Positions 45,293-53,767 of a DNA stretch of 64,000 bases are shown here, one piece after another. This stretch comes from Methanoplanus limicola DSM 2279. GTDB taxonomy: Archaea > Halobacteriota > Methanomicrobia > Methanomicrobiales > Methanomicrobiaceae. Both the position numbers and the translations under genes were made by a program. The DNA is taken from positions 780,077-844,076 of the forward strand of contig NZ_CM001436.1 of assembly GCF_000243255.1 (NCBI RefSeq). Reading direction: 5' to 3'. Every line of letters starts with the position of its first letter. Position 1 is the stretch's first letter. The notes beneath the pieces were generated by a model. The model was not told where the DNA came from, did not search any database, and saw only the letters and a list, made by a program, of their open reading frames with translations.

Positions 45293-46138
45293 ATCAGAAT
45301 AAGCATTAGCTGGTTTACAACCGGAAAAATCATCCAAAAATACAATAATAAGAACAAACCAGGAATAAAGGTGATAATGCGATAACCTGCAATAAGTGAA
45401 GTTTACATTACAAACAGACAAATCAGGTACATTAACCTGTCAGCCCGGACAAACCTTAAATAAAATCCATAATATTTAGGACCTCTAAACACGCAACGCA
45501 CGTACCGATCTCCGGGCACACAAAATAAAATACATACACACTACAATACCAATACAATAAATGCACAACACGATATAACCTTAAAGACGAATTTAAGAAG
45601 AGTTATAAATCATCCATTTTTTAACCAAAATACAAACAACAAAGGGCTCAGATTTATATCAAACGCCATCAGCCAAAAATAACATCCAAAATATAAACAA
45701 TTAAACATCATCTGTTTTGCAGAACTGCCAATAAATGCGGTTCGCCAAAAATATCAGGAAATTATAAACGGCAATACCAAATCCAGACCTCATATCAGAC
45801 CACATTTCAGAGTCAATATGCCTGCCCGGACAATAAAATATGAATTAAAAAATTTATCCTGAGCATTTCCGGCCGGAAAACGGCAGAATAAAAATCTGGC
45901 TGACATGAGCACAGACGCAATATTGCAGGCATGGATTTTTCAGTTACGAACCGAGAACTACCGGATTCACACAATAACAGAATAGTCATTCATGAACCAG
46001 CCGGTTCACAGATAATGAATGAAACGGTGCACTATTTCATATGAGAATTTATGAACCAAATATGAGCCAGCACATATCACAAATTACGATACAGAAAATA
46101 TGGGCATTAAATACCATATTTCAACATTTTGCCGGTCA
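45293..46138. other. 846-base gene-poor, strand-skewed intergenic region
   Basis: No ORF is credible. From about 45440 to 45760 the plus strand is very rich in A and C and poor in G (ACACACAAAATAAAATACAT-like). CCAAAA(A)TA recurs at 45334, 45625, 45673, 45686 and 45745; the 45625 and 45686 copies match over 14 of 15 bases. The end holds copy 2 of the dispersed 59-bp repeat. It could be decayed coding DNA, a non-coding RNA locus or a binding region. Confidence 0.5.
45982..46040 (-). repeat. 59-bp dispersed palindromic repeat, copy 2
   Basis: Minus-strand match to 6890-6948 at 53 of 59 positions. Here the second inverted repeat is perfect: CATTCAT..ATGAATG outside and TGAACC-GGCT-GGTTCA inside. 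The GTGCAC palindrome has two changes (GAAATAGTGCACCGTTTC). It lies about 100 bases past the stop of the response-regulator gene, on that gene's strand, as copy 1 does with its upstream gene. Confidence 0.8.
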
Positions 46139-47410
46139 TCACTCATCATCGGTCATAAACGGCAGAGGTTCATGGAGTTCGGCAAATATGCACTTAACGT
46201 CCCCTTCTGCATCCGAATAAGCTGTAGCATAAAGATAAACCGTTATCTCCTCACCAGATTTCTTCATAACCTTTAACCTGTGGTCCCTGATCGTCTTCCC
46301 AAAGTCCAGTGACCTAAAAACCTCTCCGATTCCCTCAGAGTCCGGCAGCCATTCACGAAGTTCACAGTTAACTATCTCTCCACGCCCGCATCCGAGAAGC
46401 TTTTCAGTAGCGGCATTGACATCAGTAATCCTCAGTTCAGGGGATAAGGTTACAAGAGGATCAATATGCGACTCAATAAGGGCCTTTCTGTACTCATTCA
46501 TCCTCAAAAGCTTCATCTCGGCAACCTTCCACTCAGTAATATCCCTGACAGATTCAATCGCACCGGAGATATTCCCGCAGCCATCATAGAGATACGTCCC
46601 CTTGGCACGCATGTAAGAGAGTTTACCCGATTTATCCTTAGAGACGTCTGCAATTATCATAGAACCGGTATTGGTTGTTGCGTTATAATCGTCAGGCATA
46701 ACCTTACCGGGGCTGAGCAGAATATCTGCAAGTGACGGCCTGCCTGACCCGTACAGTATTTCAGAAGGACGGATTCCGTACTTACCGGCAATATCACCGG
46801 CATTTACACCAGTCATCTCTTCAATGGCCCTGTTCCAGGCAATAACAACACCTTCTTTATTTACGGCATAAGTCGGGTCGGGCAGATGATGAAACAATCC
46901 GGAGATAAACCTCTCCGAATTCCCGGCACTCAACGCATATCTCCGTTTATCAACAGCTTCACTGATCACATGCGCCAGTTCGGCAAAGAGTGATTTCGGC
47001 TCACCACCTTTCCGGATATAATAATCTGCACCGTTATTGATTGCCTCGATTACAACATCCTCACGACCTTTCCCGGTAAAAATGACAAACGGAATATCGT
47101 TCCCAAGACTCCTGATCTCAAACAACAGTTCAAGACCATTCATCTCCGGCATCTCATAATCACATACAACTGCATCATAATTACCAACCTCAAGCTCTTT
47201 TAATGCTTCAGCTGCTGAATCACAGCATCCGACTATAAAATTTCCTGATCTTTCAAGGAATATCCCGGTAACGTCAAGGACACCAGGTTCGTCATCAACA
47301 AGGAGAACCCTTATTTTTTCATCATCCCTGCCTGAAATAGATTTCAGGCCGGAATATTCATTATTCATCCGGCATTCGCAGCCGGAATTCTGAGTTGTCT
47401 GTAAAAACAT
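46139..47410 (-). CDS. Response regulator receiver-PAS-PAS protein
   Basis: 423 residues. Receiver domain (about 34-155) with acidic pair D39/D40, phosphorylation site D84 (VVCDYEMPEMNG), T112 and K134. Two PAS domains follow (about 170-290, 300-415), the first with a PAC-type end (ESVRDITEW). There is no kinase, DNA-binding or enzymatic output domain. This receiver-PAS type is frequent in Methanomicrobiales. A second in-frame ATG (residue 15) is an alternative start. Divergent from the feo genes. Confidence 0.88.
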   Translation of the reverse strand: MFLQTTQNSGCECRMNNEYSGLKSISGRDDEKIRVLLVDDEPGVLDVTGIFLERSGNFIVGCCDSAAEALKELEVGNYDAVVCDYEMPEMNGLELLFEIRSLGNDIPFVIFTGKGREDVVIEAINNGADYYIRKGGEPKSLFAELAHVISEAVDKRRYALSAGNSERFISGLFHHLPDPTYAVNKEGVVIAWNRAIEEMTGVNAGDIAGKYGIRPSEILYGSGRPSLADILLSPGKVMPDDYNATTNTGSMIIADVSKDKSGKLSYMRAKGTYLYDGCGNISGAIESVRDITEWKVAEMKLLRMNEYRKALIESHIDPLVTLSPELRITDVNAATEKLLGCGRGEIVNCELREWLPDSEGIGEVFRSLDFGKTIRDHRLKVMKKSGEEITVYLYATAYSDAEGDVKCIFAELHEPLPFMTDDE

Positions 47411-47611
47411 GATCTCCGGGTATAATATTCATTCAGGATATACATTGGCCGAAAAGTATTTGGTTCAGTCAAAATATCCAAAAAAGATCAGTAGATATGA
47501 AAAATTCCACAAAATAGACGCGAACGCCCCCGAAATATCATATAAACAGACAATGAACCCTGTAAATTTCAGCCGAATATAAAGAAAACATTTAGATTTA
47601 AGAATATTTTC

Positions 47612-47628
47612 CGAATAGTTTTTGGAAA
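47612..47628 (+). promoter_or_regulatory. 17-base box upstream of feoA shared with the CHASE4 sensor gene
   Basis: CGAATAGTTTTTGGAAA differs at one base from 44957-44973 ahead of the sensor gene. Here it directly precedes the TATA-like TTTTTAAAAAC (47629-47639), where an activator or TFB would bind. It could be a shared control site or chance similarity in AT-rich DNA. Confidence 0.3.
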
Positions 47629-47644
47629 TTTTTAAAAACCTAAA

Positions 47645-47678
47645 TTTATTTGGACTCTGTTAATATCAACCAAATAAA
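47645..47678 (+). promoter_or_regulatory. Operator-like inverted repeat at the feo start site
   Basis: TTTATTTGG, 16 bases, CCAAATAAA: a perfect 9-bp dyad between the TATA-like box (47629-47639) and the feoA start. It covers the expected transcription start near 47660. An iron-dependent repressor of the DtxR type is encoded in the same cluster (50572-51015), a likely but untested ligand of this site. It could instead form an mRNA stem near the start codon. Confidence 0.45.
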
Positions 47679-47696
47679 AAATTTGATTGTGTGAAG

Positions 47697-47912
47697 ATGC
47701 ATCTCACTGAACTGCTCCCCGGAGAGTTTGCCAATATAATGGAGATAAACGGCGGAAGCCACCTGGTCCAGCAGCTTGCGCTCAGGGGACTTTGCCCCGG
47801 AAAAAGGGTGACTATGATTTCCGGACGATGCGGACCCATTGTTGTAAAAATCCATGGTGAATCTCTAGTCCTGGGCAGAGGAATGGCACACAAAATATTA
47901 GTAGATAGGTGA
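47697..47912 (+). CDS. feoA: FeoA-domain protein 1
   Basis: 71 residues from the ATG at 47697; a GTG two codons earlier is an alternative. An SH3-like FeoA fold: HLTELLPGEFANIMEINGGS, LRGLCPGKRVTMISGRCGPIVVKIHG and a final LGRGMAHKILV. FeoA binds or regulates the FeoB ferrous iron channel in the cytoplasm. First gene of feoA-feoA-feoB(G)-feoB(M)-49986; the TGA overlaps the GTG of the next gene. Confidence 0.92.
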   Translation: MHLTELLPGEFANIMEINGGSHLVQQLALRGLCPGKRVTMISGRCGPIVVKIHGESLVLGRGMAHKILVDR

Positions 47913-48139
47913 TTATTCTGGAGAAAAAATTATCAGAACTTGAGTATGGAGAAAGAGGAATTGTTCACGACATCCCGTGTTGTGAACATATTTTAAACTG
48001 CCTCGGTATAAGACCAGGGAAATCAGTAAAGATGGTTACAAAACAGCCAATCAAAGGCCCTGTTGTCGTCATAGTAAATGAAATCGAAGTGGCTGTCGAT
48101 TACGAAATTGCTGAAAAACTAAAGATTAAGACAGAGTGA
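47909..48139 (+). CDS. FeoA-domain protein 2
   Basis: 76 residues, GTG start overlapping the stop of feoA 1 (GTGA). The same fold: LSELEYGERGIVHDIPCC, LGIRPGKSVKMVTKQPIKGPVVVIVNEIEVAVDYEIAEKL. It has two adjacent cysteines (PCCEH) that the first copy lacks. Two FeoA proteins ahead of one FeoB suggest distinct roles or a heteromer. The stop overlaps the possible GTG start of the GTPase gene. Confidence 0.88.
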   Translation: MIILEKKLSELEYGERGIVHDIPCCEHILNCLGIRPGKSVKMVTKQPIKGPVVVIVNEIEVAVDYEIAEKLKIKTE

Positions 48140-48156
48140 AAGAATCGAGGATTCAG

Positions 48157-48771
48157 ATGGCTGGCAATAAAAATAAGAATAAAGAAAAAATTCTGATGGT
48201 CGGAAATCCAAACGTCGGAAAAAGTGCCCTCTTCAACAGACTTACAGGCGCAGATGCAACGGTATCCAATTATCCCGGCACTACCGTTGATTATACAAAA
48301 GGCGTCCTTGAGACATCTGAGATAATTTATGAAATAACCGATGTTCCCGGCATGTACTCACTTGAACCAAAAGACGGGGCAGAAGAGGTTGCATTAAAAA
48401 TTCTTGAAAATAACAGAGATGCAACAGTATTCATAGTTCTTGATGCAACAAGGGTTGAGAGAGGATTATATCTGGCTCTTGAAGTCATTGAAAGGGGCTA
48501 CAAATCGGTACTTGTCATAAACATGATCGATTCAGCCCATGAAAAAGGGGTTTCGGTCGATATATACAATCTTCAGAAGATACTCGGAATCCCGGTTATA
48601 ACCACATCGGCACTGAGCGGAGAGGGACTGCTGGACCTCACCGGCAAAATAAGATATGCACAGAAATCGGAGATAGATCTGATAGAAAAGAGGGCAAAAG
48701 GAGAGATTACCGAGGAGAAACCCAAAGGCGGCTGTGCCGGATGCGGACTCTGCGGCGGAGGTGGCCTCTGA
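48157..48771 (+). CDS. feoB: FeoB GTPase domain (stand-alone)
   Basis: 204 residues from the ATG at 48157, which has GAGG six bases before it; a GTG at 48136 is possible. G-domain motifs: G1 GNPNVGKSALFN, G2 (TVSNYPGTT), G3 DVPG, G4 replaced by NMID, G5 TSALSG. It ends with a glycine/cysteine-rich tail KGGCAGCGLCGGGGL, which could bind iron or an iron-sulfur centre. In most organisms this domain is fused to the FeoB channel; here the channel is the next gene, overlapping by TGATG. Confidence 0.92.
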   Translation: MAGNKNKNKEKILMVGNPNVGKSALFNRLTGADATVSNYPGTTVDYTKGVLETSEIIYEITDVPGMYSLEPKDGAEEVALKILENNRDATVFIVLDATRVERGLYLALEVIERGYKSVLVINMIDSAHEKGVSVDIYNLQKILGIPVITTSALSGEGLLDLTGKIRYAQKSEIDLIEKRAKGEITEEKPKGGCAGCGLCGGGGL

Positions 48772-49985
48772 TGACAATATCCACGGCAAAGAGATGGGAG
48801 ATTGTTGACCTTATTGCAAACCGGACAGTCACCACAGGAGAATATAAGCCCTCAGTTAAGGATTACCTCAGTGAACTTACAGTTAAGCCATTAACCGGAA
48901 TTCCGGTAGCACTGGCTGTCCTTTACGCATTCTGGAGTATATTCAGCTCCTTCGCAGGGGCACTTGTAACGGATGGCTTCATGGTGAAACTGTTTGACAA
49001 TTACTGGCTGCCATGGATTCAGAATGTATGGCCCGACCCCGACAGCGTGCTTTACTTCCTCTTTGTAGGCGACCCGCTTGCAGACAACTGTTTTGAGGCC
49101 TTCGGGATGCTCACTTCCGGACTTTTTGTCTCAATAGGAGTGGTGCTGCCGGCAATATTCATATTCTACCTCATGATGACTTTCCTTGAGGATTCCGGTT
49201 ACCTGCCAAGACTGGCAGTGCTGATGGATGGAATATTCCATAAGATTGGCCTTCACGGGTATGCAATAGTTCCTGCAATACTCGGACTCGGATGCAATGT
49301 TCCGGCTGTAACAGCAACAAGAAACCTTGAGACAAGGAAACAGAGATTTATCATGATGGTGCTTCTTGCAGTATTTATCCCCTGCGGAGCACAGCTTGGA
49401 ATAATGCTCGATGTAATCCCGGAGACTGTCGGGTGGGTGATGCTTTACCTGATAATCGGATTCTGCCTCTTTGGATTTATACTGGGAAAGATCATTCCGG
49501 GCGGGAACCCCGAAATTCTAATCGACATCCCACCATACAGAAAACCGACATTACAGAATATCTACAAAAAACTCTGGGTAAAAACGAAAGGATTTTTCAT
49601 AAATGCAATACCTTTCGTTCTGCTTGGAATACTCTTTGTAAATGTCCTTTACCTTCTCGGAGTCATTCAGGCTCTTGCCGATATACTGGCCCCGGTGTTT
49701 GTTACATGGTTTGGTGTCCCTAAAGAGACAGTAGGACCCCTGATTGCAGCATTCTTAAGGAAGGATCTTGCAGTAGCACAGTTGTCCACAATTGCCATGA
49801 CCCCATACCAGATGATAACAGCCGTTGTACTGATATCCATCTACTTCCCGTGTGTCGCAACATTTGTTGTCATGCTAAAAGAGGGAGTCAAAGAACTTGC
49901 CGCCGCAGTAGGACTGCTTGCAATAATTGTATTCCTGTATGGCGGACTGATACACCTCATCGGAATACTCCTGGGGGTAGCATAA
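48771..49985 (+). CDS. feoB: FeoB membrane domain (ferrous iron permease)
   Basis: 404 residues from the ATG at 48771, which overlaps the GTPase stop; a longer frame within that gene is ignored. Eight or so helices with the two FeoB gate repeats: LEDSGYLPRLAVLMDGIFHKIGLHG, AILGLGCNVPAVTATRNLETRKQRF, and later GPLIAAFLRKDLAV. The conserved GCNVPA cysteine expected for Fe(II) passage is present. It takes up ferrous iron with the separate GTPase. The cut between the parts is clean, not a recent frameshift, as both keep starts and overlap. Confidence 0.94.
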   Translation: MTISTAKRWEIVDLIANRTVTTGEYKPSVKDYLSELTVKPLTGIPVALAVLYAFWSIFSSFAGALVTDGFMVKLFDNYWLPWIQNVWPDPDSVLYFLFVGDPLADNCFEAFGMLTSGLFVSIGVVLPAIFIFYLMMTFLEDSGYLPRLAVLMDGIFHKIGLHGYAIVPAILGLGCNVPAVTATRNLETRKQRFIMMVLLAVFIPCGAQLGIMLDVIPETVGWVMLYLIIGFCLFGFILGKIIPGGNPEILIDIPPYRKPTLQNIYKKLWVKTKGFFINAIPFVLLGILFVNVLYLLGVIQALADILAPVFVTWFGVPKETVGPLIAAFLRKDLAVAQLSTIAMTPYQMITAVVLISIYFPCVATFVVMLKEGVKELAAAVGLLAIIVFLYGGLIHLIGILLGVA

Positions 49986-50444
49986 ATGAAAAATAAGAAT
50001 AATATATTAGAGTTATATACAGGAATTATAGGAATTGCAGCCCTTGCTGCCGGAATATTAAATATAATCGTATGGTCGGGAATATACCAGACAATAGATC
50101 TTGGTCTGTTCACTATCGGCGGAGATGACTTCTTCAGGTGGGTCTGGGGAAGTCTTGTTGTAATATTTGGCGGGATTATGCTGATTTCCGGAGCAAAAGA
50201 CATCCACAGGATTGAACAGTTCTCAAAATCATTTCTGGGCGCTGTAATGATCTGGATTGTCGCCGGTACAGACATATTTGCAACATTGTGTGAAAATATT
50301 CCGGCAGGAGAGGAATCGGCAGAATTCTTCAATTCACTGTCAGGTTTCATAAGTGCCTTTGCACCGCCATATGCACCGGCGGTAATTCTCCTTCCGTTCA
50401 CACTGGTATTCGCAGTTTATTACTTCAGACTTGAAGAGAACTGA
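49986..50444 (+). CDS. Four-helix membrane protein in the feo operon
   Basis: 152 residues; the ATG directly follows the FeoB stop with no gap. Four hydrophobic helices (about 10-32, 50-70, 80-100, 123-147). No catalytic motif. Position implies a subunit or helper of the iron transporter, comparable to the small accessory proteins of other Feo systems, but this is context only. Confidence 0.7.
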   Translation: MKNKNNILELYTGIIGIAALAAGILNIIVWSGIYQTIDLGLFTIGGDDFFRWVWGSLVVIFGGIMLISGAKDIHRIEQFSKSFLGAVMIWIVAGTDIFATLCENIPAGEESAEFFNSLSGFISAFAPPYAPAVILLPFTLVFAVYYFRLEEN

Positions 50445-50571
50445 TGGTGAATAAAAATAACTGCACATTGATGAAAAAATCTGTAGGTATATAATACATC
50501 TGAACAAAAACAGATAACCACAGATTAAATGATCAGAACCGGAATATGACCATAAACGGCAGAAGTGACTA

Positions 50572-51015
50572 ATGAAAGCAGAAAAAAAAGCATGCAACCT
50601 GTCAAGAAAAGTTGAGGATTACCTTGAATCAATCCTCAATGTCACCATTCAGAAAGGTTATGCAAGGACAAAGGACATAGCAGAGGAGATGTCCCTCAGC
50701 CCCTCAAGCGTTGTCGAGATGTTTAAAAAACTTGACAAACTGGGGCTTGTAGAGTACCGGAGATATGAAGGGGTTGTTCTGAAGGAGAAGGGCCGGGAGA
50801 TTGCCGAGGTCATAAAATATCGTCATGAGACACTCAAAAAATTTCTGATGCTGATAAAAGTTCCTGAAAAGACTGCAAACGAGGACGCATGCTTTATGGA
50901 GCATGAACTCCATCCCGAAACAGTACGGCAGATCAGAACCCTGATTGAAATCCTTGAGAACAACCGGACGATCTCCGAAGATATCAAAAGAATGATTGAT
51001 TCAGGAAAATACTAA
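50572..51015 (+). CDS. DtxR/MntR-family metal-dependent repressor
   Basis: 147 residues. Winged helix-turn-helix (about 10-72: VEDYLESILNVTIQKGYARTKDIAEEMSLSPSSVVEMFKKL), then the dimer/metal domain with H85, C107, E110 and H111 (DACFMEHELHPE) as metal ligands. There is no third SH3-like domain, so it is the short MntR-like form. Likely senses Fe(II) or Mn(II) and represses the feo genes; the dyad at 47645-47678 is a candidate site. It has its own TATA (GGTATATAATAC near 50486). Confidence 0.92.
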   Translation: MKAEKKACNLSRKVEDYLESILNVTIQKGYARTKDIAEEMSLSPSSVVEMFKKLDKLGLVEYRRYEGVVLKEKGREIAEVIKYRHETLKKFLMLIKVPEKTANEDACFMEHELHPETVRQIRTLIEILENNRTISEDIKRMIDSGKY

Positions 51016-51118
51016 CAGATAAACCATAAAATGGTTCTTACGAAAACCCTGAATTAAAATTACAGAAAGCCACTTTTTTTCAAACATTATAAATATCCTA
51101 AAAGATGATGTAAATCTG

Positions 51119-51670
51119 ATGTTCATCGAAAGCGAAGCAGTTGAGATTGTCGCAAAACTTATGGCAGTCTCTGCACGCACTGCACCAAAATCAAAGGGAA
51201 GCGATGTAATTGAGATTAAGATCGTTTCTAAGGATGAACTTGGTGCACTGGCCGCTTCGATGAGGAGTTTCGGAGAGGAGAATAACCTGAACTTCTTCCT
51301 CCGCGATGCCGGAAACATTGAAAAAAGCGACTGTTGTGTAATTATCGGCGTAAAAGGTGACGGCTCACTTGGCTTAAACTGCGGAGGATGTGGTTTTCCA
51401 ACCTGCTCCGGTATGCTCAGAGAGCAGAAAGCTATCCGGAATACAGGACGTGACACTGCATTTCATGGCCCAAACTGCGTATTAAGGCAGGCTGATCTCG
51501 GAATCGCAGTAGGTTCCGCAGCAAAGACTGCATCAATACATAACATAGACAACAGAATCATGTTTTCGGCCGGCGTTGGAGCACTGAAACTTGGCTGGCC
51601 CGGTGACTGCACCGTAGCATACGGCATACCGCTGTCAGCCTCAGGTAAGAGCATTTTTTTTGACCGATAA
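51119..51670 (+). CDS. DUF2148 ferredoxin-like domain protein
   Basis: 183 residues. The central LNCGGCGFPTCSGM provides a CxxC-x4-C cluster-binding motif like that of DUF2148 and of the small 4Fe-4S domains in corrinoid/CODH proteins. Further cysteines are at DCCV, HGPNCVLRQ and GDCTVAYG. Probably binds an iron-sulfur cluster; its reaction is unknown. It is encoded 103 bases after the metal repressor and 36 bases before the GHMP kinase. Confidence 0.85.
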   Translation: MFIESEAVEIVAKLMAVSARTAPKSKGSDVIEIKIVSKDELGALAASMRSFGEENNLNFFLRDAGNIEKSDCCVIIGVKGDGSLGLNCGGCGFPTCSGMLREQKAIRNTGRDTAFHGPNCVLRQADLGIAVGSAAKTASIHNIDNRIMFSAGVGALKLGWPGDCTVAYGIPLSASGKSIFFDR

Positions 51671-51706
51671 TAAATTAAGCTCTGTTTTGATAAAAAGAGG
51701 ATAATA

Positions 51707-52777
51707 ATGCCCAGACTTATGATCCGGGGCGGAGACCTGGATCTTGTCGAGTATGATTTTTCACCATTTGAAGTGGGTGAGAATATCAGAACTCGTGGTA
51801 TCGATAAAAGGAATTTCAAGCCGGAATTTTCAGAAAAGCCTGTAGAGGTCACAGTTCCGGCAAGAATCCATCTGACTGTCCTTGACATGAACAGGTTTGC
51901 ACCCAACAGGCCTGGCGGCGGAGGTATTGGGTTTGCAATCCAGTGCTACTGCAATTCTGTAGTTGAAGTCACAGACGGAAAAAACGAGATTGACTATAAC
52001 AGGGAACCTATAGTCAGGCACCTCATAGAGGTATTTAAGGAAGCTACCGGTTATTCCGGCGGATTTAAAATCTATGCAAAGGACCATGAAAAAAAGCATG
52101 TCGGCCTTGGTTCGACAGGTTCAGTACTCCTTGCAGTCTGCCACGGAATGAACCGGGCTATCGGATCACCGCTCAGCAATGAAGAGATCAGGTATCTCAT
52201 AGGGTGCAACTATGTCGAAGAGACAACCGACGGGAAAATAATCAGCGGGTTTGAAACAGGAGTCGGACCTGCAGCGGCGACATACGGGGGCATGGCAGTT
52301 TTAGGCGATGAACTGACCCTTGTATGTCATCATAGTTTTGCAGAAGACGAGAACGTCTATGTAATAATCCCCCCTACTGAAGCTAAGGCATCGGGAGAGG
52401 AGGAATTCAATATCCTGATGAACAGGGCAAGGACGCTTGACTCACGTGACAGGGAACTGAAGGCATATTTTGTACTGATGGATTTTATACCGGCGCTCTG
52501 CAGAAACGACATAAAAAAACTCGGAGAGATCATCTGGGAGATGGATTTTAGAGGATCAAAGCGTGCGGAAGTTGAGCACAATTCCTTCGAGATCTACTAT
52601 TACATGAGCCGGTTAAAGGAGGCAGGACTGGAATTTGTAGGCATGAGTTCAGTCGGCCCTTCAATTGCAGTAATCACAAAACTCAGAGAAGAGGAGATGA
52701 ATGATATACTAAGACCAATTGGTCTTGAGATTGCCATAAAAACAAAGGTTGACAACAGAGGAATACAGTTTGGATAA
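51707..52777 (+). CDS. GHMP-kinase family protein, ribofuranosylaminobenzene-5'-phosphate synthase-like
   Basis: 356 residues. A GAGG six bases before the ATG fixes the start. An extra N-terminal strand region (1-40) precedes VTVPARIHLTVLDMN, the start of the GHMP fold; the phosphate loop is VGLGSTGSVLLA and the third motif is MSSVGPSIAVI. In methanogens this family includes the first enzyme of methanopterin synthesis. This one lacks the classic GSGTQ loop, so another sugar-phosphate substrate is quite possible. Confidence 0.75.
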   Translation: MPRLMIRGGDLDLVEYDFSPFEVGENIRTRGIDKRNFKPEFSEKPVEVTVPARIHLTVLDMNRFAPNRPGGGGIGFAIQCYCNSVVEVTDGKNEIDYNREPIVRHLIEVFKEATGYSGGFKIYAKDHEKKHVGLGSTGSVLLAVCHGMNRAIGSPLSNEEIRYLIGCNYVEETTDGKIISGFETGVGPAAATYGGMAVLGDELTLVCHHSFAEDENVYVIIPPTEAKASGEEEFNILMNRARTLDSRDRELKAYFVLMDFIPALCRNDIKKLGEIIWEMDFRGSKRAEVEHNSFEIYYYMSRLKEAGLEFVGMSSVGPSIAVITKLREEEMNDILRPIGLEIAIKTKVDNRGIQFG

Positions 52778-52812
52778 ATATCCCACAAATTTCCGGATAA
52801 CCAGCCGAAATT

Positions 52813-52893
52813 CCGGAGATTAAAATCAGGACATCAGGATCTCCGGACATAATGTCAAAAATCCTGATGATAAAACAGAAATTAATTTTTTTT
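52813..52893. terminator. Overlapping stem-loops in the GHMP / galU convergent gap
   Basis: CCGGAGAT (52813-52820) pairs with ATCTCCGG (52839-52846). ATCAGGAT (52833-52840) pairs with ATCCTGAT (52861-52868). Both stems are perfect 8-mers and share two bases, so they exclude each other. A run of eight T follows at about 52886-52893 on the plus strand, consistent with the end of the GHMP transcript. Confidence 0.5.
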
Positions 52894-52897
52894 GAGA

Positions 52898-53767
52898 TTA
52901 TCTCTTTAAGGCCTCAGACATATACCCGCGTATGCTCTCCGAGATTTCAGGGTCATTCATCGCAAAGTCAAAGATAGCCTTTAGATAACCGAGTTTGTCA
53001 CCGGTATCATATCTCTTACCTGAAAAAGAGAAGGCATAGACATCCTGAATTCCGTTCAGCATCCTTATTGCATCGGTAAGCTGGATCTCACCGCCGACAC
53101 CTCTCTCAGTTTTTTTGAGGCACTCAAACAGTTCCGGTGTAAAGACATAACGGCCAATCGCACCAAGTCTTGACGGGGCCTCATTCAGTGCCGGTTTTTC
53201 AACGATGTCCAGTATCTTATAGAGGGATTCTTCGACAGTTTTTCCGTCAATGATACCATAGCTTGATACTTTCTCATCAGGCACCTCCTCAATGGCGATT
53301 ACTGAGCACCCGGTCCTGCAATAGACATCAATGAGCTGTCCTGTGCAGGGCTTTGAATTTTTAACGATATCATCACCGAGAAGAACTGCAAACGGGTCAT
53401 CACCTATATGCTTCTCAGCCCGGAGTACTGCATCCCCAAGCCCTCTCGGCTCTTTCTGCCTGATGTAATGAATATCAGCAATGTCTGAAATCTCACGGAT
53501 CAGATTCAGTTCATCAGTCTTCCCGTTCAGCTCAAGGTGCATCTCAAGTTCAGGAGAGTCGTCAAAATAATCCTCAATTGCCCTCTTGCTCCTTCCGGTG
53601 ATGATAATAATATCCTCAATTCCGGAATTGACTGCCTCTTCAACGACATACTGAATTATCGGCCGGTCAATCAGAGGGAGCATCTCCTTTGGCATGGACT
53701 TTGTCGCCGGAAGAAACCGTGTGCCAAGCCCCGCAGCAGGAATGACAGCCTTTTTTACAGATGTCAC
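52898..53767 (-). CDS. galU: UTP-glucose-1-phosphate uridylyltransferase
   Basis: 289 residues. The nucleotide-binding loop is AGLGTRFLPATKSMPKEMLPL; KPRGLGDA-like EPRGLGDAVLRAE and a lysine in VEKPAL complete the site. It makes UDP-glucose from UTP and glucose 1-phosphate. Its start overlaps the ugd stop by four bases (ATGA), so UDP-glucose is probably passed on to UDP-glucuronate. End of the sugar-nucleotide gene run on the minus strand. Confidence 0.95.
   Translation of the reverse strand: MTSVKKAVIPAAGLGTRFLPATKSMPKEMLPLIDRPIIQYVVEEAVNSGIEDIIIITGRSKRAIEDYFDDSPELEMHLELNGKTDELNLIREISDIADIHYIRQKEPRGLGDAVLRAEKHIGDDPFAVLLGDDIVKNSKPCTGQLIDVYCRTGCSVIAIEEVPDEKVSSYGIIDGKTVEESLYKILDIVEKPALNEAPSRLGAIGRYVFTPELFECLKKTERGVGGEIQLTDAIRMLNGIQDVYAFSFSGKRYDTGDKLGYLKAIFDFAMNDPEISESIRGYMSEALKR

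Noticed and set aside
45170-45421. 83-residue minus-strand frame
   Set aside because: It overlaps the small ORF at 45155-45292, which has a promoter and ribosome site. The minus frame has neither.
48136-48771. Frameshifted feoB pseudogene
   Set aside because: Both halves keep full motifs, and the stop/start overlap (TGATG) is a coupling arrangement seen in functional operons. A split is more likely than a recent break.
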